64,000 nucleotides of DNA from Ophiocordyceps camponoti-saundersi (nom. inval.) (lineage: Eukaryota; Ascomycota; Sordariomycetes; Hypocreales; Ophiocordycipitaceae), in the NCBI GenBank assembly GCA_003339415.1, contig PDHQ01000067.1, forward strand, positions 95,437 to 159,436, written 5' to 3'. A model generated the notes under the pieces. That model worked only from the letters and a program-made list of their open reading frames with translations, did no database searches and had not been told where the DNA came from. Position numbers and translations under genes: made by a program. Positions 22,344 through 36,716 of the stretch are shown here, in pieces. The stretch's first letter is position 1. Each line of letters starts with the position of its first letter.

Positions 22344-24455
22344 TAAGCTATTATTTTATTTTTTTTATTATTATAAGGGTAATAAGGGGTTATAATTATA
22401 AGAATATTATAAATATAGAGAAACTTATTAAAATTAATTTTACTATTATAAAGCTAAGTTAAAGTATTACTTAGGAATTTTAGAAAGCTTTAATAGATTT
22501 ATAGAGCGTTATTAGGTTTTAGTTAAGGTAATTTATTAATAAAATATCTAAAAAATTAGCTATATTTTCGGAGCTTTCTCTCCTTAAAGTTTTAGCGGAG
22601 TTATTTTTTTTTCGTAAAAATAAGCTTTTAAAATTTTAAGGGACTAAGAGGTAATATCTAAAGTTTATATTTAAATAATAAAAAAAGATTAAAGGGATTT
22701 AAAAGGGATATAAGTAAGGCGGGGCTAACCTTTATAATATTAGCAAAAATATATAATAATTCTCTTAAAAGCGGAGTAAATATAAGCTATAAGCTTTTTA
22801 TTATAAAAAAGTTAATAGCTATAAGCGGTATAGTAAAATAAGTAAATATTAATAAAGGAGATAAAGGTTTTAAACTTAATATAATAAGAAAGGGTTACTT
22901 AGTACGCTTTAAAAATAATATAAAAGTATTTAAATTAAATTATAGCTAGCTATTAGAGGATAAAGTTTTTAAGTTTTTTACCTAATAAGGTTAAAGCGGA
23001 GTAAATTATAGCGCTAAAAGCGATTATAAACTTAATAACCTTAATATAAATTTCCTTTACTTAAAAAAGTAAAAAGCCCTAAATAAATAAGGTAAGCTTA
23101 GTTAAGGCTAGCTATTAATAAATAAGCTTTTTTATAAAATAGCGGAGGTATAGCTTTTATTAAGGTTTATAATAAATCTAAACCTTAAATATATATACTT
23201 TTTATATAAGTTAAATAATATTCTTATTAAAAATTAGTAAAGTTATATTAATAAAGCGGGCTTTTATAAAATAAAAAAGCTTATTTTTAAATAGCTAGAA
23301 AATTATTTTATATTCTATTACTTAGTTACGGTAAATATTTTAAGCTTATTTAAGCTAATAGCGGACTTAAGTAAAGGTATACTTAATATTAAGGATATTA
23401 TTATTATTTATAAATCTAATAATAAGTATATTAGTTACTTATTCTAAGTGCTTATAAAAAGATAAAATATATAGGATAAAAAGTACTAGAGAGAGCAGGG
23501 AGCTTTAAGGAACTCCGGTAAAGATAAGGAAAAGGTCTTATAGTTTACTATTAACTTTTAAGTAGAAAATATAATTAAAAAAGTAAGAGCAGAGGAAAGC
23601 TATAATTTATTTAAGGAAGCTAAAAAAGTTAAAGATTTCTATTAGCTTAGAGTATAAGATATAGTTAAAAATACTTATTATATTTAATATTAAAAAGGAG
23701 GTAAAGCTTTAAAAGCTTTAAGTAATATAAATAAACTTTATTAAAAGAAGTAAAGCGTTATTAATAAATTAGTTAAGCTAGTTACTTATTTAACCTTATA
23801 ATAAGATTCTTATAAACTCCGCTATATAAGATATTTTCTTTGCTATTATAATTTTAAAAATCTTATTTATAATATTAAAAAAGGAGATAAAGTAATAGCT
23901 ACTTAAAGTCTAATAAACCTCCGAGCTTTTTCTTACTTTTTAGAAAACTATAATATTTAAAGTTTAATATTAAATAAGGAAATATCTATAAGTAATATAT
24001 CCTTAAAAAAGCTTAATTAAAATTATTATAAAAGGTTATTTATAACTTTTTAGGAAACTAATAAAGATATTATTAAGCTTAGCGGATTTTTATAATATAA
24101 TACCGGAAATAATAAATCAGACCTTATTTTTAATAATTTAAAAAGGAATATTTATTAAGGGGAAAAAATTAGAAATAAAAAGATATAAGGTATTTTCTAA
24201 AAAATAAGGAAAGAACTTATAAGTTAGGAGCTTTAACTTTTTAAAGAAAGATAATTAGAAAGCGGAGTTTATATCTTATTAAAAAGAAGAAATATATATA
24301 AGCTTTAGAGAAGCCTAGCTATAAAGTCTTACTTATTAAGCTATAAATTATATAATATTAAAGTTACCGCTTATAAAAGTAAAAAATCGCCTTTAATTAT
24401 CTTTTTTCGCTTTCCTAATAAATAATTTTTATTATATTATAATATCTTAATATAT
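22344..24455 (+). pseudogene. Degenerate ORF of unidentified family F, copy 1
   Basis: A plus-strand frame of at least 1.4 kb (about 23000-24400) is broken only by TAA/TAG. It contains the blocks IQDKKYQREQGALR (near 23475), ITYLT/VTYLT-like residues near 23785 and IKKGDKVIA near 23880. The same blocks in the same order occur at 54330-54800 (DKKYNKEQGALR, ITYLT, IQKGDQLIA), so this is one protein family present twice. I do not recognise it: it lacks clear RT, integrase or zinc motifs. It may be a DNA-transposon transposase or a LINE ORF, or a duplicated host gene. It sits between the X element and Y copy 2, and its borders are not defined. Confidence 0.5.
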
Positions 24456-25899
24456 TTACTAAACTTTTTCTTTTTATAAAAAGATATATTAAATAAAAAA
24501 GTATCGTACGAAGAAAAAACTCCGTTTTCCTAAAAGGTAAATATTTTTAGAGAAAAATAGTTATATAATATTAAATAAGTATATAATCGAAAAAAATCTC
24601 TAAAAGTAAATAACGCTTATAATACCGTAATAAAAAAAGATAAAGAAAATAAGCTATTAGCCGAAAAATAAAAATCGGGTTATTATATAATTTAATTTAT
24701 AATATATTTTTATAGAGTTTTATTATAAAAGTCTTTTATAATTATAATACTAAGAAAAATAGGTAGAAAACTAACTTTTTATAACCTTATATTAAAAATA
24801 TTAAAAAATATTATAAAAAATAGGAATTAAAAATCGGATTCTGCCGCCTCTTACCGCTTTTAGAGGGGTATAAAAACCCCTTATTACTCCCTCTCTCTCT
24901 CTCTCTCTTTCTCTTCCTTTCTTCTTTCTTTCTTTTTTAGGCTAATTAACGAAAATAACGATAATAATTAGAAAAATTTTTAATAAAAATTAATAAGTTA
25001 TATAATATACTTAAGTTATTTTTATTAATAGTTATTAGTTATATAATATACCTCCTTATCTTAATAATATTATAGCTTATTAACTTAGGTTTTATTAAGT
25101 TTATATACTTTATAATAAAAAGAATAATTAGTATTTTATATAATAAATATTTTTAAATATAAGAAAGAAAGGTCTAGCTATTATATAATAGTAATACTAA
25201 TAGGAAAGTAATAAGCGGAGATTTAACTAATAGCTATACTATTATCCGATATCTTTATCCGCCTTAATAATATTTAGAATCTTAAGCGTATTAAGGCTAT
25301 TATTATCTAACGCCTAAGTTATTTTCTAGTAATTTTACTTATAAGTTATAATAAAGTAATAGTAAAATTATATTATATTTACGCTAGAAATCCTTACTTA
25401 TTTAATATATATTAAATAAATAATAATAGGGCTTATATTACTTATATATAATAGTTTTATATAATAAGATATTTTTTCGTATAATAAGGCTAAATATTAT
25501 AAATTCCTAAGCCGGTATTTTATATTTTAGTAACTACTCCTATTAAGTTACCTTATAGCTAGCGGTAGGGACGGGTAATAGTAATATTAGGCGGAGCGCC
25601 TCCTAACGTAAAAGAGTATATTATTATCTTAGATAATAAGTAGTAAGGGGCGGGGGTAGAAAAGAAGTAATAATAAGGTTAGACGATAAGGAAAAAGGAA
25701 AAGAAAAAAAAATTAAAGGAAAAGAAAAAAAATTAAGCGTTTAGAACTTATAGCTTTACTTTTTTTTTAAAATTAAGCGTAGGGGTCGGATAATACCCGG
25801 AAAGAATTAATAGTAATTTTTATATAAAAATAATAGAAAAAAAATATAAAAATATTAAAAAAAAGGTAAGGATAAAGGGTTAGATAAAGTAAAAATATA

Positions 25900-28800
25900 A
25901 GAAAGAAAAGGATATAAATCTTATATAACTTAGGTAAATTATTAAATAATAGCTTTAATTTATAATTTATAGAAATTTATAAAAATAAAAGTTAATAAGG
26001 CTAAGTTAGGGCTATCCTTAGTATAAGCGTTAGCTAAGTTATTTTTACTATTAATTTATTATATTTCTAAAATTTCTTTATACTTATATAACTTATAAAT
26101 AGCTATAGTATTAATTATTAGCCGTTTTTCTATTATTAAGCTAAGCTTTACTAGGTAATCGTATAATAAACGTAAGTTTATATAAAGAATAATAGGGATT
26201 AAAAGCGTGCTTAAGGATTATATAATAGCTTAAATAGTTAAGTAAAGAGCTAGGCTAATATTAACGCTATTTACTATATTATAAAGTTCGCTTACTAAGA
26301 TACTTTAAGTAACTTTTTTATATTTCGTAAAAGTTTAGTAAAAGATATTACCTTATATAATAAATAAGTTAGAAAACTAGTTTTCCTTATTAAGGATAAT
26401 TAAAATACTAAGCTATAAGGTAAGGTCCTTATTATTTATAAATAACTTATCTATAAAAATAAATAGTTTTATATAAGATAAGTTAAGTAAAATAAACTAT
26501 AAACTATAAGTAATATTATTAATCTATTATTAAATATATTTATTAAGGGCTAAAATATCTTACGAGGAAAGATCGGTTACTTAAGCGGCTATTATAAGGT
26601 TATACGACGCCTTTAGTTAATAAGTAGAAATAATATATACTTTTTAGGCTTACTAGCTAATAAAGTCCTACGGGGTAATATTAGCGGTTAGGTTAATAAT
26701 ATAAAGGCCTTTTACTTATCTTTTCTATATAAGAATAATATTATATAATTCGCGCGTAATATAATTACCGTTAAAGTTAATAGATAAGCTATTAGTAAGG
26801 AATATTTTAGGCTTTATATAAAGCTTTGCTTATTTTAACTTATTTTCCTTAAATTTAGAGAATATATCGAATATAAAAGAGAATATATTATTTATTTATA
26901 AGCCCGTTATTTCGAATAAGTTAGGGCTAGCTATTATAAATAAAAGATATAAATTATACGATAAGGGCGTTATATAAAAGTTTATATAATAATAATTATA
27001 ATATATCTTAAACTAATATAATTTTAATTTTACTAGCTTATATAGCAGCTTCTTAATATATAAAAAAGTATAAGGTAAATATTAATCTTATAGTTTTTTA
27101 GGAAAGTACGCGTATATTATATAACTTAAAGGATTAGTAAACTACGTATATGCTTACGTAATATCTCGTAATTCGCTTTAGTAATTATATAACTTTATAA
27201 AGGTAAGTTTAAAAGTAAGAAAAAGGCGCTATAATATACGTAAAATTATAAGTAATTATATAAGGATTTTTTCCTTACTATTATCTCTATAGCCCTAAAC
27301 GACTAGGCGGGACTTTTTATAAGGGCTATTATTTAAGTTTTTTATTTCTTATATAAGATATATTTTAAAAATACGTCTTATAAAGTTTAAGGAAAGGTTA
27401 TATTAGATAAAGGTAAAGATTTCCTATATAAAGAGGGTATTAATTTCCTTACGGTTAGAGGCCTCGAATAGTTATCCTAAGGTAATAATAATACCCTATT
27501 ATTATAATTATATAATAAGTACGTAGTTATCTTTTTCCTTCGTAGTAACGAATATAAAAGGAAAAGCTTTATATAAGTTTTTATTATATAGAGGTATAAT
27601 TAGGATTTCGAACTATACTTTTTTCTTTATAAGTATAGTAAAGAGGGAGCAGAGATAGGGTTTAACCTATATTATATAAAATCTAATTAGTCTTATAAGG
27701 AGTTTAAAGATAATATCCTAGCTATTAAAACTAGAAATATAGAAAAGATTTTACTATTTATCCTTTTTACGCTAAATAAGAACTTTACTTTAAAAGGGAA
27801 GTAATAAGATATCGTATAAGTTAGGTCTATTTTAAGTATAAAGAGCGCGTAAAATATCCGCTTAAGCCTTAATTTATCGTACTTATTTTATAACGCGCTA
27901 AATTACTCGGGCTTTTATAATAATATTAAAAGCTAGGGGTAAGTTATACGAAATATAGAGGTAAGCGCTAAAAACGAGAAATATCGAGATAAAGCTATCT
28001 AATTTAGCTATATTATTAATAGCCTTAATAGCTATCTAAAAAATAGTTACGTTATTAGTCTTAGTATTAATTTCCTATTATAAGATATCGTACGCCCGCC
28101 TAAGAGGGGCGTATATATATTTAACCTTACTAATCGCTTAATACGCTTCGATAAGCACTTTTTTATATATAATACTAAGTAGTTTCGCATTTATACGAAA
28201 CTTTAAAAAGGAAAAGTTAGTCTTAGTATTATAAAAGATAATATTTAATAAGCTTTAATATATATAAATTTAGCACTTATATAAGGCGTTCTAAGCGTTT
28301 ACCGCTAATATATTTCGTATAAAGGTAGTAGCTTAGAAAGATATAGCTTTATTAATAGTATATAGGACTAGCTTATTATTAAGGTAAAAAATATTAATAA
28401 CTAGTAAGTAATTAAAGTTATAATTATCTTTAAAGGAGAATTTAAATTACTAAGGTTTTAAGTTATATAACTAATATTAATAATATAAACGTTAGATTAA
28501 CTTAAGGGCTATAGAGGTTATATCTAAAAAACTAGCCTTTTTTAGTAAATTATAAAGCTATTATATATAGGGGTAGCTAAAATATTAGTAAAGCTATCGT
28601 AACTCTTATTCTATATAATACGATATAGATTCTTACTTCGAAATATTAAAGAATAGATATTTTTATTTCCTAATAATAGGAACTATTATATTATTATATT
28701 ATATAATAATATCCCTTATATTATCGTAAAAGGTATAAAAGTAGTTAGTATTTTTAAAATAGAAAAGGAATAGGGTAAATATATCGAGAATATAGTAAAG

Positions 28801-31100
28801 GACTTTGCTAAGGGGGTTTTATATAATAATAGTTCCGATTAGCTTAGTAAGTTCTAAGAAGCTAAAATAAATTATATTCTTAGTTAGGGTTTAGTTAATA
28901 ATTATATAAAAGTATTCTTAAATATAAGCTTCTACTTATAATTTACTTATAGTTAAGATTTATATAGCTTTTATATTTTAAAGCTCGCCTTAGTATATTA
29001 TACGATATATATTAGAAAAGAGGAATTATTCTATAAGAACCGCTAAGGCCTTTAGTTAGTAAATATTATCGCCGGTAAGGCGGTATATATAAGCCGCTAT
29101 AATAAAAAATAAAACCGCGTTTTTGCTACTAATAATTTCTTTTTTAATATTAGAGTTTTTATTATATAATTATAAAAACTAAGAATCTTATTTATTAGAA
29201 TTTTTATACGATAAGAGGAATACGCTAAATTCTTCCTTTATAAGGGGGTCCTAGCTAGTTTTTTTATAACTAATAAGGTATTACTTATATATATATTAAA
29301 TATTATCTAACTTATAGTTTATAAACTAATATCTTTCTTTTTTATATACGAAGTACCTTTATATTATATAAGGTTAAAACTAGCGTTATTATAAGGAAAA
29401 ACGTTATATAAAGGGTAATTATTATTAGTAGGGAGTAAAAAAAGATTATTCGAGGTTCGTATAATACTTATTATAATTAAGGTAGCGTTATTCGATAAAG
29501 AACTAATTAGTAGTTTTATCTATAGCGATAATAAGGGAGGAACGGAGGCGATTAATAAATATTTTATACGATATATTTTAGAATATTATAGCTAATTTAA
29601 GTTTTAGAACGCCGCGATAAGCTTATATAATAATAGTAAGAAATTACTTTTCTCCTTAATAGTTAAGTTTAAGAGCTTATTAAATAAGTTAAAGTTTATT
29701 AAAGAGGGTATTAAGTAAATCTATTATAGTTTTATTAGGGTTTTCTTATCGTATAATATTAAAAAAAAGAGTAATCTAATTTATCTAATATAACGAATAG
29801 TTTATATAAGTATTAAAATATATATTTAAAAAAGTATAAATTTTATCCTATTATTTACTTAATTTAATAAAATATAAATAATAATCCTAAGCTTTATTTA
29901 AAAAGATATCTAGAAAAATAGCGTAAAATTAATTTTTTATTATACTAATATAGAAATAATAGCTAACAAAAATCCTAGCTTTATCGATTAGTATATCGTA
30001 CGGCCGCCCTATATAGTTCTAATCTTTTTGCTAACTTTTAAGGAAAGTAGTAACCTTATCTAAGGAGATTAGTCTATTTACTACTTTTCGTATTAGTAGT
30101 AATATATAAACTTATATAATACCTATTAAGGCTTAATTTATTAGTTCCGGGAGGGTCTAAGTTAGGGTTACTAAGGGTAGCTATATATTTAAGTTATATA
30201 AAGTAGTTAATTTCTACGTATAAGTTATATAAAATAAAGGTTTAGCTAAGATATTTTAGAATAGCTATATTAAGATATATCTTAACTTAGGAGGCTATGC
30301 TAAGTATAAAGCTTATATTATATAATTTAGAAGAGTTAGTTTAGAATAGGGGGGGTAATCTAACTATATAAAAAGGGCTTCTTACGGGTTAGGGGGTAAA
30401 ATATTTTCCGGTTTAGTCTTAAGGAGTTATATAAAGCGTTTAATTAATATGCCGTTTCCGATAAACGGGACGTATTATATAATTATAATTTAAGTTAGTT
30501 TTTTTAAGAATATACGGTAAATATATTTTAGCTAGTAATAAGTCTATCCTTAAAGTTCCGATTAGATTATACGAAGAAGGTTATCCTTATAAAAGTTAAA
30601 GTAAATAATATTATATATTTACTAAGTAATAAATATTATTAATTTAACTTTATTAGGAGGTTATATAAGGTTAGGTTATATATCCTAATAAACTAGGTTC
30701 GTATTTTAAGTTTAAATATAAAGGTTAACTTCGCTTTTTTTTATTATTTCGTTATATAAAGCTAAAATCTCGTTTATTACCGTTATTATAGTTAATATAT
30801 TTACTATTTCCTATTTAATTTCTAAGGTTATAAAAGCTATATTATCGTTATTACGTTTCCGGAACGCTATTAAAAGTAGTATTATACGACTAGTAAAAAA
30901 TACTAGGCTAAATATAGCTTTTTAGTAAGGACTTTATTATTAGTAGATATTATATATTATTTTAATCTTTTAGTCTTAATAGTAGTATTAGGTAAAAATA
31001 GCTCTTTAGTAAGAACTAATATTAAGAAGTAAGGTAAAAGTATAGGTATCGGTTAATAGCGGGCATAGGGGCTTTTCGGTATCGTACAATACCTATCTCG
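25900..31100 (-). pseudogene. Family Y Gag-Pol polyprotein, copy 2
   Basis: The minus strand repeats the coding stretch of copy 1, aligned from about 30900 (matching 3165) downward. I located the domains by alignment to copy 1 and did not read each independently: Gag finger expected near 29300, integrase near 28100-28500, RT near 27000-27500. Stops are TAA/TAG throughout. This copy preserves the Gag N-terminal region that copy 1 lacks. Confidence 0.6.
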
Positions 31101-31154
31101 TTACTCTAGCTAATTTATAATTAACTAATAATAATTAGTATAACTACTAATTAG

Positions 31155-31455
31155 TATTAAGTAGTCTTTATATATATATATAAGTAAGAGAAAGTAAAAG
31201 TAACCTAAATTAAGTATAATTAGAGATAGATACTTTTCCTTTATCGTACGAGGAAGAGCGGCTATATAGCTAGATAATACTTTACTTTTATACCCTCTTT
31301 CTTCTTATCTAAGCTACCTCTTACCTCCTAAGTTATATAAGGCATAACTTAGGTAGTAATATATATTTTATTAGAGGCTTCCCTATATCTATACTATCTT
31401 CTATATATATATTATATAGTAAATATAAAGGGGTATAGAGAGATAATATCTAATA
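31155..31455 (-). repeat. Family Y 5' LTR, copy 2
   Basis: 301 bp. Plus-strand ends are tattaagtagtc and atatctaata. It matches 9639-9939 in reverse complement. Flanking duplication cannot be checked because the other end of the element is missing. Confidence 0.85.
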
Positions 31456-32298
31456 GAAAGCTTAAGCTATCTATTTATCTTTAAAAATAAAGTCCTTATA
31501 TTTTAAGTTAAAAATAATAATAAGATTACTACTAAGAAATTAGTATATAATAATTATTATAAAATAGCTTATAGCCTTATTAACTTTCTAAATAATTTTT
31601 TAAAAAGTAAGCACTAAAACTTTATTAATTATTAGAATATCTTTTACTAATATAAATACCTCCCTTTTTATTCTCGCCGGAATTAGCTATATAAGGGGCG
31701 CTATAAAGGGGGCGAAGTTTAGGGCAGAGTTTATAATTACGCTAGCTTAAGTTAAAGCTCTAAGGGCGGAGTCTAACTCCTTACTTATTACCTTATAAAA
31801 GGTAGCCTTAACTAATTTCTAAATAATATAGGAGATAATAATAAGAAAGCTAAATAAATTCTTAGAGGCTTATTAGCGCTATTAAAGCTTAGTAAACGCT
31901 ATATTAAAAATACCTTATATAGAGCGAAAATCTTACGCGGAGATTACCTTAATAAGTTTTTTATATATAAACTTTAAGATAAAATTTATTAAAGTTTAAA
32001 AAATATTAATAAATAAGTTATTAAAGTTAATAGCGGTATAAAATTAACTTTTACTTATACGCGGGTATTATTAGGATTAGCTAAGCTTTTAAGTTTTATT
32101 ATTAAATATTATTAATACTAATAATAAATTAGGAGGTAGACCGCCTTATAACCCCGCGTTTAAGGTTAGTCCCTTAATAAAGTTAGACTTTAAAAGACAG
32201 AAAGTATTAAATTCTTATAATATTATAGCGTTAAGTATAAATAGGGACCTTAATTATTTAAAATTATAAAAGTTTTTTTTAAAATAAAAAATATAAGT
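31456..32298. other. Unassigned RIPed sequence
   Basis: About 840 bp with no second copy in the window that I could find and no readable domain. GC patches (gccggaattagc, agggggcgaag) suggest former coding or transposon sequence. Nothing is called. Confidence 0.5.
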
Positions 32299-32515
32299 AA
32301 TAAGCTTAACGCTATATATATCGCTTAAATATATAGCTTAACGCTAGTATTAGATATCTAAGCTTATTAGCTAGCTATAAGAATATTACCGGGGCGCCTT
32401 ATTTTAAAGGCCCCTAGTAAATATTAGCTATTATAAAAGGGAATCTCTCTTATTAACTAATAAACCCTTATAGCTAGCGAAGGTTATCCTTTTCTTATAA
32501 TATTAACTATTCTTA
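32299..32515. repeat. Short repeat R2, copy 1
   Basis: About 217 bp, repeated in the same orientation at 56234-56452 with nearly all differences being transitions. It starts taagcttaacgctatata, with a second taacgct 30 bp on, and ends ttataatattaactattc. It could be a solo LTR or a small non-autonomous element. No target duplication is evident, and no coding capacity. Confidence 0.75.
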
Positions 32516-33929
32516 TATTATAATATTTATATATTTATTATTTATTATTATTTTCTTAGCTATACCTTAGGGCGTTATAATACGCTTAACGCTATTACCT
32601 TAAGATATAATTATCCTCTAATAGCTTCTCTTTACTAATTTAAAAAATTAGAGAAGCGCGAATATATCTAATATATTAGAAAACTAAGTAATATCCTAAG
32701 TAAGCTTCTAGCTAAGTTATCCGCGAAAAAGGATAAAAACCGAAAAAATAAATATAAAAAGGGAAGAAAAAAAAATTAAGAGGGGAAAAAAGGGGGCTTT
32801 TATAGTTAAGGGGTACGTAGTATACTTACCTCGATAATAATAAGCGGTAAGTATATTACGCGTTATATAAATATAAAGGGGTAAATTAGTAAATTAGTAA
32901 CTTTACTTATAAATTACTTTACGCTTAAGCTTTTTAATTTTTTCTTTTTCCTTCCTCCCTTATATTAATTATTATTATTATAATTATTATTAATATATAG
33001 CTATTAAAATAAGCTTAGCCTAAACTCGAATTAAAGTTTATAATATATTATACTAACTTCGAGTTAAGTTTGCCTTTATATTTATATAACGTATTACCCC
33101 TTATTACTCTACGCGCTAGATTATTTTACTTTCCTAGCGCGCTATAGCTAAGGAGAACCTTATTACTTTTAGCGATAAGAGCGATAATAACGATAATAAC
33201 GAGAATAATATAAACCTTATTAGGGCCCTTATATCTTATTATATTATTAAAAGTTATATAAGCGAATCTTAGCTTTTTTTAAAGTTAATATTAATCTTAA
33301 CCTAGTTATTAATATATTTTAAACTATAATAGCTTTATCCCTTTTATAAGCTATTATTATTACTCCTAAGTTATATAAGAAAAAAAGCTCTTATTTTACT
33401 AGCGCGATTAAGATAATACCTAAGCGCTCCTATTATATTAATATATTTAAGTTAAATAGTAATATATTTATTAAGTAAAAGTGCGGATATAAGTATAATA
33501 GTATACGCTAGCTAATCTCTTATTATTAATATATAAAATAGCTTATATAATAGCTATTATTTATAAACGCTTATTAATACTAAAACTCCTAAATAGCGCG
33601 CGCTTATTATATATATATAATAGCGGGGTCTCGCTATAATCTAATATATCTTTATATTAATAATAGTAATTTATTAAATCTATAATTAATTATAGCTAGT
33701 TAGATTTTTCCTATTATAGCTAATATAGCTTAAAAGATTATTATTTTTATAATAGATAACTACCCCTTAAAGTCTAATTAAAAAGTAAAAGTATATTAAT
33801 AATAACTTAAACTTTAAATAAATTTAAACTAATATTTAATTAATAATAATAATACCTTAATAATACGCGTAAGGTATATAATACTCGCTATATTACTAAT
33901 CCTCCCTTATATAAAAAATAGTTAGCGTT
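32516..33929. other. Unassigned RIPed sequence
   Basis: About 1.4 kb with GC patches (gcgcgattaag, tagcggggtctcgc), but no domain I can read on either strand and no second copy found in the window. Confidence 0.5.
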
Positions 33930-34894
33930 TATTTTTATTATTTTTATATTTTCTTTTTTTATTTTTATCTTTTATAATTTACTAAATTAATTTATTTATA
34001 AGAGATTTCTTTCCTAATTTTTATAAAATATTATAAATTAAATATACTAAATATTTACTAATATTAATCCGAGACCGATAAGACTTTAAATTAAATTTAA
34101 AGTAAGGTTTAGTAAATTATAAACTAAATCTAAAAAGAGAAAAGAATAGATAATATTAACTTATAATAAGTTATTACTAAATACTAAGATATTCGAATTA
34201 TTAAATATTAACTAGATATTAGTTAAAATATATTAATAATTTATTAAGATAGTAATTATAGCTTTTATATATATTAGTATTTTAATAATTTTCTATTATT
34301 CGAATTACTTTTCTATATCTAACTAAATTATAAGTAATAAGGGAAAATTATTTAAAATAACTTAGCCTTATTATATTAATTAATATTAGTTAGGTATTTT
34401 TCTTAAGCTAAATAAAAAGCTAATATTATATTTTATTCTTATTATAATAATTTAACTAAATATTATAAGGAAATTTATATATATATATATATTAACTTAA
34501 ATAATAAAGTTTAGGTAACTTATTTAAATTATATAGCTAAAAAAATAGTCTATCTCCTATCCTATATACTTTAGCTAAATAAATTATAAATAATTAATCT
34601 TAATAATTTTATTTATAATTACTCTTTTTAAAAAATATATAGAAAAATTAATATATTATATATATATCTTAGCTATATTTCCTATTACTTAAAGATTCTT
34701 ATTATATTAACGTCGCGCGTTATATTAAGATTATACTAGTCTTAGATTAGTATTATCTTAAGTTCGACTTTTCTTTATATATATCCTTAATTTTCTACTT
34801 TATTTATATAAAGATAGTAGTCTTTATAGCGCGTGCTACGCGTATTTAACGTATATTATATTCCTAAGTAGCTAGCGATATATATATTCTAATA
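33930..34894 (+). mobile_element. R1-family element, 3' interior and LTR-like end
   Basis: The 514-bp R1 repeat (34381-34894) is preceded by about 450 bp that is also found, in reverse complement, next to the R1 copy at 56453-57572 (that is, 57573-58085). The third R1 copy (55466-55977) lacks this neighbour. The pattern fits an LTR (R1) with adjoining interior sequence. R1 begins taatattagtta and ends attctaata, consistent with TG...CA after RIP. The right flank resumes family A copy C at 34895. No coding domain is readable in the interior part. Confidence 0.65.
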
Positions 34895-35776
34895 ATACTA
34901 GTATAAGATATAGAATTATTAGACTAATTTAATTTATTAAAAGAAGGGGATAAAAAAAATAATATAATAAACCTTTTAATAAACTAAGTAAACCTTATAA
35001 TAAACTTATATCTAATATTATCTTCTAATCTTTTATCTTAGGGCACTCTTTAAGTATATTTTAATAATTTACTTTTACTTATAATACTTATAATACTTAT
35101 AATACTTATAATTATTAAATATTTAGCGGAACTAAGTCTTTTTTTATTAAATATATATATTTCTTTAAATTAAAAAATTTCTAATATTAGTTTATTTAGG
35201 AAGATTATACGCTAACTTTTATACTTACTTATCTTAATATTCTTCTTATCTTAACTACTTCTAGCGATAATAAAGAAAGGGAAAAAAAGGGAAGACTATT
35301 TATATTTATAAGGTTTTCTTATATTCTCTTATCCTCCTTCCTCTTATTATTCTTACTTATATAGTTTTTCTTACCTTACTTATTATAAGGCTACTTTTCC
35401 GGTAATAATAAGTAGCTATAGCTAAATTTACTTTAAATAGCTCTCGCTTAACTTAATTAGAACTCGCTCCGCTTCCTAATTTAACAATCTATTAAAATCT
35501 TTAAATATTTAGCTATTATTATTAAATAATATTATTATTTTAATTCTATAGCTTATATAATAATATATTAAATCTTAGTCTTATTACTATAAAATTCCTT
35601 ATTCGGTCTTAAGTTAGAAGATTAAATTAGATTATTTAATATTATATATTAAGGTAATAATAGTTATAATCTTTTTATATTAGTCTAATAGTAAGTCTAA
35701 TAATAATAATTATACTAAGTCCCCTTTTTCCCTTCCCTTATCTTCTAATCTCTTATCCTCTAATACTTATTTAATA
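34895..35776 (-). mobile_element. Family A copy C, 5' end fragment
   Basis: Matches 19855-20727 of the complete copy: the 5' LTR (35590-35776, 187 bp) plus about 700 bp of leader and Gag start. It is inserted into copy D at the position equivalent to about 17705. Sequence right of its LTR (ctattataactattt) continues D, corresponding to ctataactaccc in copy 2. It is cut on the left by the R1 element. RIP is very heavy, and no CA/TG islands remain. Confidence 0.8.
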
Positions 35777-36716
35777 CTATTATAACTATTTAAAAGTAAG
35801 TAACCTTTTTAATAATCGCGAGTTTATTATTTACTTTTTTAACTACGCTTAGTTAAGGTAGCTAGATTACGAGTAAGGCGTTATTAGCTATAAATACTTT
35901 ATTAACTAAATTTACCGTAAAGCCTCCGTTTAATATAATAGTAGTATACTAGTAACTTTTAACATAGCTTTTAATATACCCTAATATCGATAAAATTACT
36001 TTAGCTAACGCTATAATATCTCTCTAAATTATTTAATTTAGAGTATTATAAGATAAAATATCTACTAGCGGATTTTATATATATATTATATTACTCTAAG
36101 GACCTATAAGGTATCTAAGCATATAAAGGGTAGGAAGAGGGGAAAAACCGGGCCGGGCCCGGGGGAAAACCCCTTACTAAGTAATCGGTAGCTAGCAAGG
36201 TAAGAATAGTAAGTAGGGAGAGGGTATTATAGCGGGCCTCGTGCTAGTCCGCTAAGTTATAATAGCGGGTCTAGGGTAAAATAAGCCGGGGTCTAGGGGT
36301 TACTAAGATAAAAGTAGCTATAAACCTTAGCTATAGGAGGGTAAATATAAGCTAGAACCCTAATAAAAGAAAGAGGTATATATTACTATAAAATAAAAAG
36401 GTATATATTAGTATATATCGTAGCGCCTTATAATTAGTAAATAAGCTATTATAAGGTATAAAATCTTATAGCTTATATAATATAAAGCCTCTTTTTTTCG
36501 TAAATAATATTAACCTTAACTTCCCTTATTATAATAATAATAGCTTATAATTATAATATAAAAACTAATAATAAATAAGCTATATTTTATAATAATTATA
36601 TTTCTAAACTTACTTAAAACCGCGTCCGCTATTTATATACTAGCTATTAGAATTAGCTAAATAAGTTAAGCTTTATTTAAGCTATATATTAATAAGATTA
36701 AGCTAATATTTAGTAA

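Larger units (their letters stand above)
24460..31455 (-). mobile_element. Ty1/Copia element, family Y copy 2 (3' LTR missing)
   Basis: Reverse-complement counterpart of 3150-9638, with the 5' LTR at 31155-31455 and interior down to about 24460. Homology stops right where the 3' LTR should begin (after aaaaagaaaaagttta on the minus strand), so the 3' LTR was lost or replaced. Together with copy 1 it forms a large inverted pair flanking 9940-24455. RIP is heavy throughout. Confidence 0.85.

Noticed and set aside
24180..24460. THAP-like DNA-binding domain (an FFRFP motif near 24400)
   Set aside because: Only the short FFRFP run fits. The Cys/His pattern cannot be placed even after allowing Cys/His to Tyr changes, and the match falls at a junction between two repeats.
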